Positions 8,571 through 10,890 of a stretch of 10,890 nt of DNA are shown here, piece by piece (position 1 is the stretch's first letter; the number at the start of each line of letters is the position of its first letter). Where the stretch lies: NCBI GenBank assembly GCA_900754445.1, contig CAAECW010000076.1, positions 1 through 10,890 on the forward strand, in the 5' to 3' direction. A program made the position numbers and the translations under genes. This stretch comes from an uncultured Collinsella sp. Its GTDB lineage: Bacteria; Actinomycetota; Coriobacteriia; Coriobacteriales; Coriobacteriaceae. The notes under the pieces are model-generated. The model ran no database searches, was not told where the DNA came from, and saw nothing but the letters and a program-made list of their open reading frames with translations.

Positions 8571-9041
8571 TTACTGAGCGGTCGCGGTCGAGCTAGCGCC
8601 CGCGGCTGCATCCTGCGAAAAATCAAGTGTAACGCTCTCGCTGGGCTCCACCATGCCATAAGCACCCGCAAGGTCGCGAATGCGCGTGTCGGCACCATAG
8701 ACCGAATGCATGACCTCCAGGTCGGAGCTCTCGTCGGTCGCCTTCTCGAGCGTGTTGGTAAGCGCGGCGTTGCTGTTGAGCACCTGGGCCGTAACGCCGG
8801 CGAGCGCCACGCGGGCGACACCGATCGTCATGAAGATGGCCGCAATGATGCAAAACGTTTTAAGAACGCTCATGAAAACCGGGCTTACCGCCTGGTTTGC
8901 CTGACGGCCCGCGCCCGTGTAGACATCAAAGCGCGGCGTGCGCTGCTCGCGGGGAGCAACGGGGGCCTGCGGTGCCTCACGATAGGCGGGCATGGCGTTC
9001 ATATCATAGGCGAGTGCTGCGTTTGAGGTGTTGTAGCCCAT
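8571..9041 (-). CDS. ftsL: FtsL-like septal membrane protein
   Basis: FtsL is a small bitopic division protein that joins DivIC/FtsB and activates the FtsW-FtsI synthase. Sequence conservation is low, so the call rests on topology and position. The 156 residues comprise an N-terminal cytoplasmic tail with TPRFDVYTG (35-43), one membrane helix (about 55-80), a short predicted coiled coil (about 82-112) and the segment YGADTRIRDLAGAYGMV (115-131). That segment resembles the FtsL/DivIC-type motif where a helix ends in a Gly-Met before proline. A Ser/Ala-rich end follows. The gene lies between rsmH and ftsI, the standard ftsL site. The ATG at 9041 has GGGAGG 9 bases upstream. A generic septum-formation or DivIC-like label is the main alternative. 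Confidence 0.8.
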   Translation of the reverse strand: MGYNTSNAALAYDMNAMPAYREAPQAPVAPREQRTPRFDVYTGAGRQANQAVSPVFMSVLKTFCIIAAIFMTIGVARVALAGVTAQVLNSNAALTNTLEKATDESSDLEVMHSVYGADTRIRDLAGAYGMVEPSESVTLDFSQDAAAGASSTATAQ

Positions 9042-9050
9042 GATATGCCG

Positions 9051-9056
9051 CCTCCC
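9051..9056 (-). promoter_or_regulatory. Ribosome binding site of ftsL, possibly sequestered
   Basis: GGGAGG lies 9 bases before the ftsL ATG on the minus strand. The exact complement CCTCCC occurs upstream in the same 90-base rsmH-ftsL gap, at 9105-9110 (minus-strand reading), and could pair with it across a 48-base loop. Confidence 0.5.
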
Positions 9057-9131
9057 ATCCCGAGTACGTTGGTAGTGTGTTTAAGCTTCGTTTGTGGTAC
9101 GAGCGGGAGGTCCAATATCGCGCGGTCGCGT

Positions 9132-10097
9132 CTACAGACGCTGCGCCACGCGGATCTTGGCTGATCTCGCCCGAGGGTTGCGCGCAACCTCATCGGGTTG
9201 GGCAACCAGGGGTTTGCGGGTGATGACCTTGAGTATCGGCACGTTGCCGCACACGCACACCGGAATCTCCGGCGGACACGTGCACCCCTGGCTCATCTCC
9301 TTAAAGTGGTTCTTTACGATACGGTCCTCGAGCGAGTGATACGAGATAACGCAGATGCGTCCGCCCGGGTTGAGCCACCTTGTGGCGGCGTCAAGCCCTC
9401 GCTCGAGCACATCGAGTTCGTGATTGACCTCGATGCGAATGGCCTGGAAACTCTTCTTGGCTGGGTGTCCGCCATGCCGACGAGCGGCAGCGGGGATACC
9501 AGCCTTGATGATCTCGACAAACTGGCCGGTGGTTTCGATCGGCTCATGCTCGCGGCGACGCACGATCTCACGCGCGATCTGCGAGGCGAACTTCTCTTCG
9601 CCGTAGACGCGTAGAATCCGGGCGAGGTCGTGTTCGTTATAGGTGTTGATGACCTCAGCTGCGTTTAAGGTGTTGTTACCCGGATCCATCCGCATGTCCA
9701 ATGGGGCGTCCTCGTTGTACGAAAAGCCCCTGCCAGGGATATCGAGTTGCGGCGACGAAACGCCCAAGTCGAACAGGAAACCATCGACCCCGGGCACCTC
9801 GGCCGAGCAAAGCAGCTCGTCCAAGTCGCCGAAGTTGCCCTTCAGCAGCTGGTGCGGTACGCCGGGAACCTCGCGGTCCAGACGGGCGCCAGCGGCCTCG
9901 AGGGCCATGTCGTCCTGATCGACGCCGAGCAAAAGGCCGGTCTCCCCCACCTGCGCGGCCATCTTTACCGAATGGCCGGCACCGCCAAGGGTGCAGTCGC
10001 AGACGACGGAGCCGCTCTTTAGCTGCAGCGACTCAAGCACTTCGCCGAGCATGACAGGTTCATGCCGATATTCTTGTGTCAAGATCCCACGCTCCAT
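9132..10097 (-). CDS. rsmH: RsmH, 16S rRNA m4C1402 methyltransferase
   Basis: RsmH (MraW) methylates N4 of C1402 in 16S rRNA using S-adenosylmethionine. The 321 residues are close to the family length. The SAM-binding loop is CTLGGAGHS (35-43), preceded by the conserved HEPVML (12-17). DLGVSSPQLD (110-119) and ISYHSLEDRIVK (251-262) are family signatures. A CxC-x6-CxC cluster (Cys272, 274, 281, 283) sits near the end, as in many RsmH proteins. The ATG at 10097 has AAGG 12 bases upstream. A TTG at 10082 (five codons in) has GGAG 9 bases upstream and aligns better with the usual N-terminus, so the true start may be 10082. It follows mraZ by 20 bases. Confidence 0.97.
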   Translation of the reverse strand: MERGILTQEYRHEPVMLGEVLESLQLKSGSVVCDCTLGGAGHSVKMAAQVGETGLLLGVDQDDMALEAAGARLDREVPGVPHQLLKGNFGDLDELLCSAEVPGVDGFLFDLGVSSPQLDIPGRGFSYNEDAPLDMRMDPGNNTLNAAEVINTYNEHDLARILRVYGEEKFASQIAREIVRRREHEPIETTGQFVEIIKAGIPAAARRHGGHPAKKSFQAIRIEVNHELDVLERGLDAATRWLNPGGRICVISYHSLEDRIVKNHFKEMSQGCTCPPEIPVCVCGNVPILKVITRKPLVAQPDEVARNPRARSAKIRVAQRL

Positions 10098-10117
10098 CCG
10101 TTACTCGTGCCTTGCCC

Positions 10118-10552
10118 TTACGAGAAGAAGAGGTCCAGCAGGGCCTCGTCGTCATCGTCCTCATCGGCCGTAGCGCGGTCCCAAACCTCAAGGTGGTCGT
10201 AGTTGCCCACAACCGTGACCTCGCGGTCGAGGTTCGCCTGCTTGCGGAGAGACTCAGAAAGACCGATACGACCCGCGCTGTCCACATCCATCGACGTGGT
10301 GCGCTTGTTGATCGCCCTCATGAGCTTCTGGTCGTTGATGTCACGCGGGTTAAAACCCTCGTGGCCCTCACGACCCGCGAAGAGTCCTTCGACCCACTTA
10401 TCGAAGGCCTCGGCAGAGAACACGTACAGAGCATCGACATCCAGGGCTTTGAACACGCGAACGTGCTCTCCAAGCTCCTCGCGAAGGGGTGCAGGCAGGG
10501 ATAGACGACCTTTTGCATCGAGATTGCGCTCGTATGCACCCGTCATTCCCAT
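10118..10552 (-). CDS. mraZ: MraZ, regulator of the dcw cluster
   Basis: MraZ is an oligomeric, ring-forming DNA-binding protein of the AbrB-like fold that controls its own dcw operon. It represses in E. coli and activates in Mycoplasma. The 144-residue protein has the two expected half-repeats, each with the DxxxR motif: DAKGRLSLP (12-20) and DSAGRIGLSESLRKQA (91-106). The last 16 residues are very acidic (ADEDDDDEALLDLFFS), longer than needed for the fold; their role is unknown. The ATG at 10552 has GGGGAGGG 5 bases upstream; the Met at codon 3 is less likely. It is the first gene of the operon, downstream of a good promoter and of TGGGG repeats that resemble MraZ binding sites. Confidence 0.97.
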   Translation of the reverse strand: MGMTGAYERNLDAKGRLSLPAPLREELGEHVRVFKALDVDALYVFSAEAFDKWVEGLFAGREGHEGFNPRDINDQKLMRAINKRTTSMDVDSAGRIGLSESLRKQANLDREVTVVGNYDHLEVWDRATADEDDDDEALLDLFFS

Positions 10553-10557
10553 GTGCG

Positions 10558-10565
10558 CCCTCCCC
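10558..10565 (-). promoter_or_regulatory. Ribosome binding site of mraZ
   Basis: GGGGAGGG on the minus strand, 5 bases before the mraZ ATG at 10552. It is one of the strongest sites in the window. It could also pair with the UUCCCC of the leader hairpin. Confidence 0.75.
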
Positions 10566-10588
10566 TCGGTTACTCAGATGGCACGTAC

Positions 10589-10605
10589 GCGGGGAACCCC
10601 CCCGC
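10589..10605 (-). promoter_or_regulatory. GC-rich hairpin in the mraZ leader
   Basis: Arms GCGGGG and CCCCGC flank a 5-base centre, giving a strong 6-bp stem in the 63-base leader of the mraZ message. The element shares 12 of 13 bases (GGGGAACC, one variable base, CCCC on the plus strand) with the palindrome inside the promoter. It could act as DNA operator, RNA hairpin, or both. Confidence 0.5.
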
Positions 10606-10620
10606 CTGTCGACGTCATCA

Positions 10621-10649
10621 ATAATATGGGGAACCGCCCCATTTTTCAA
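10621..10649 (-). promoter_or_regulatory. Main sigma70-type promoter of the dcw operon
   Basis: On the minus strand the -35 is TTGAAA (10649-10644) and the -10 is TATTAT (10626-10621), separated by exactly 17 bp. Each matches the consensus at 5 of 6 positions. The expected start is near A10615, leaving a leader of about 63 bases before mraZ. The spacer is filled by a palindrome and the -35 abuts the TGGGG repeats, so regulation at this promoter is likely. Confidence 0.8.
10627..10641. repeat. Palindrome in the promoter spacer
   Basis: TGGGG-AACCG-CCCCA is a perfect 5-bp-arm inverted repeat lying precisely between the -10 and -35 hexamers. A protein bound here would block RNA polymerase. A near-copy lies in the leader, 37 bp centre to centre. 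Confidence 0.6.
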
Positions 10650-10692
10650 CACCTTTCCCCACCCCTTCCCCCACCCCGCCCCACCACTCCAC
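10650..10692 (-). promoter_or_regulatory. TGGGG repeats: candidate MraZ boxes and G-quadruplex
   Basis: On the minus strand TGGGG begins at 10683, 10673 and 10661, and a degenerate TG follows at 10651, so the spacing is 10, 12 and 10 bases. E. coli MraZ is known to bind TGGGN direct repeats with 5-base spacers, a 10-bp period, so these are good candidate MraZ boxes. They end right at the -35 hexamer. The same stretch has five runs of four or five G separated by 1-2 bases (10657-10682), a very strong G-quadruplex motif on the non-template strand. Confidence 0.6.
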
Positions 10693-10695
10693 CCT

Positions 10696-10746
10696 CAATA
10701 TGTTGCAAAACACCCCCGAGCATATGTTCGAAAACACAATATGTTG
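10696..10746. repeat. Three copies of an ATATGTT element
   Basis: On the plus strand CAATATGTTG (10696-10705), GCATATGTTC (10720-10729) and CAATATGTTG (10737-10746) share a core ATATGTT. The first two copies are followed by a dinucleotide and AAAACAC, making 17-base near-repeats. Start spacings are 24 and 17 bases. They lie 50-100 bp upstream of the -35 and look like a cluster of operator sites. Confidence 0.55.
10716..10731 (-). promoter_or_regulatory. lexA box: LexA-like SOS box
   Basis: The minus strand reads TCGAACATATGCTCGG. The known mycobacterial SOS box is TCGAAC-N4-GTTCGA and the Bacillus form is CGAAC-N4-GTTYC-like. The left half is perfect and the right half matches 4 of 6. It lies about 100 bases upstream of the predicted start site, which is far for simple repression. 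It is also the middle member of the ATATGTT cluster, so another regulator is possible. Confidence 0.35.
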
Positions 10747-10751
10747 TGTTT
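10732..10751. repeat. Perfect 20-base inverted repeat
   Basis: AAACACAA-TATG-TTGTGTTT has 8-base perfect arms around a 4-base centre. It contains the third ATATGTT copy and directly abuts the LexA-like box. No T-tract follows on the minus strand, so an operator is more likely than a terminator. Confidence 0.55.
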
Positions 10752-10890
10752 GCAGCAAAGGCGTGATGCCACCTGTAGAACCACGCCCGCGAACCTCAAC
10801 CTTCAAGTTGACCTTGAGGCGATTTTTACGTCCCTTTACACACCGTTCACATCGCCCCCAAACTCCCCCACCCACGGTACACACGGCCCA
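10752..10890. other. Far-upstream intergenic segment
   Basis: No credible gene is seen; open frames here are short and of low complexity. The segment holds the dyad at 10794-10819 with a T5 run after it on the plus strand, and a second set of G-runs on the minus strand (10855-10889). The neighbouring upstream gene must lie beyond the window. No second promoter of good quality was found on either strand. Confidence 0.5.
10794..10827 (+). terminator. Dyad plus T-tract, weak terminator or operator
   Basis: On the plus strand CCTCAA (10794-10799) pairs with TTGAGG (10814-10819), and TTTTT follows three bases later (10823-10827). An alternative dyad inside it, CCTTCAAG-TTGAC-CTTGAGG (10800-10819), resembles MerR/SoxR-type operators. 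As a terminator it would stop plus-strand transcripts coming from the mraZ side, where no gene is known. Confidence 0.25.

Noticed and set aside
8555..8578. CTCAG/CTGAG inverted repeat at the ftsL-ftsI junction
   Set aside because: Only 5 base pairs with a 14-base loop and no flanking support; expected by chance.
10760..10800. Second promoter (TTGAGG, 16 bp, TACAGG) on the minus strand
   Set aside because: Both hexamers are poor and the strong promoter at 10621-10649 explains expression.
10618..10884. 88-codon minus-strand frame upstream of mraZ
   Set aside because: It is Gly/Val/Trp-rich low-complexity sequence produced by G-runs and repeats, spans the promoter, and has no ribosome binding site or recognisable domain.

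Overview
The window is a core stretch of a bacterial division and cell wall (dcw) cluster. Everything is on the minus strand, so it reads from right to left: mraZ, rsmH, ftsL-like, ftsI, murF, mraY, murD, ftsW, murG. All nine genes are intact. The DNA is GC-rich. The high GC content, the gene order, the disordered charged tails on FtsI and FtsW, and the short acidic end of MraZ suggest an actinobacterium, most likely a Coriobacteriia member such as Collinsella. That assignment is recognition from memory, not a search, and I hold it at about 0.6.

Layout, right to left. Positions 10553-10890 carry no credible gene and form the control region. It contains a good sigma70-type promoter (TTGAAA, 17 bp, TATTAT), a set of TGGGG repeats that also forms a strong G-quadruplex motif, several palindromes including a LexA-like box, and a structured leader. 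Positions 9132-10552 hold the regulator MraZ and the 16S rRNA methyltransferase RsmH. Positions 6688-9041 hold the septal membrane proteins FtsL-like and FtsI. Positions 64-6562 hold murF, mraY, murD, ftsW and murG, packed with gaps of 3-9 bases or an overlap. The last 63 bases at the left edge lie beyond murG and contain no usable start codon.

How the genes work together: MurD adds D-glutamate and MurF adds D-Ala-D-Ala to the UDP-MurNAc peptide. MraY attaches it to undecaprenyl phosphate to make lipid I, and MurG adds GlcNAc to give lipid II. FtsW polymerises lipid II at the septum and FtsI cross-links it, with FtsL as their membrane partner. murE, which often sits between ftsI and murF, is absent; that junction is a 125-base non-coding gap.

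No exotic new system is present. The novelty is concentrated in the dense regulatory region upstream of mraZ, with smaller curiosities in the FtsW and FtsI tails and in stop-codon use (TAG six times, TAA three times, TGA never).
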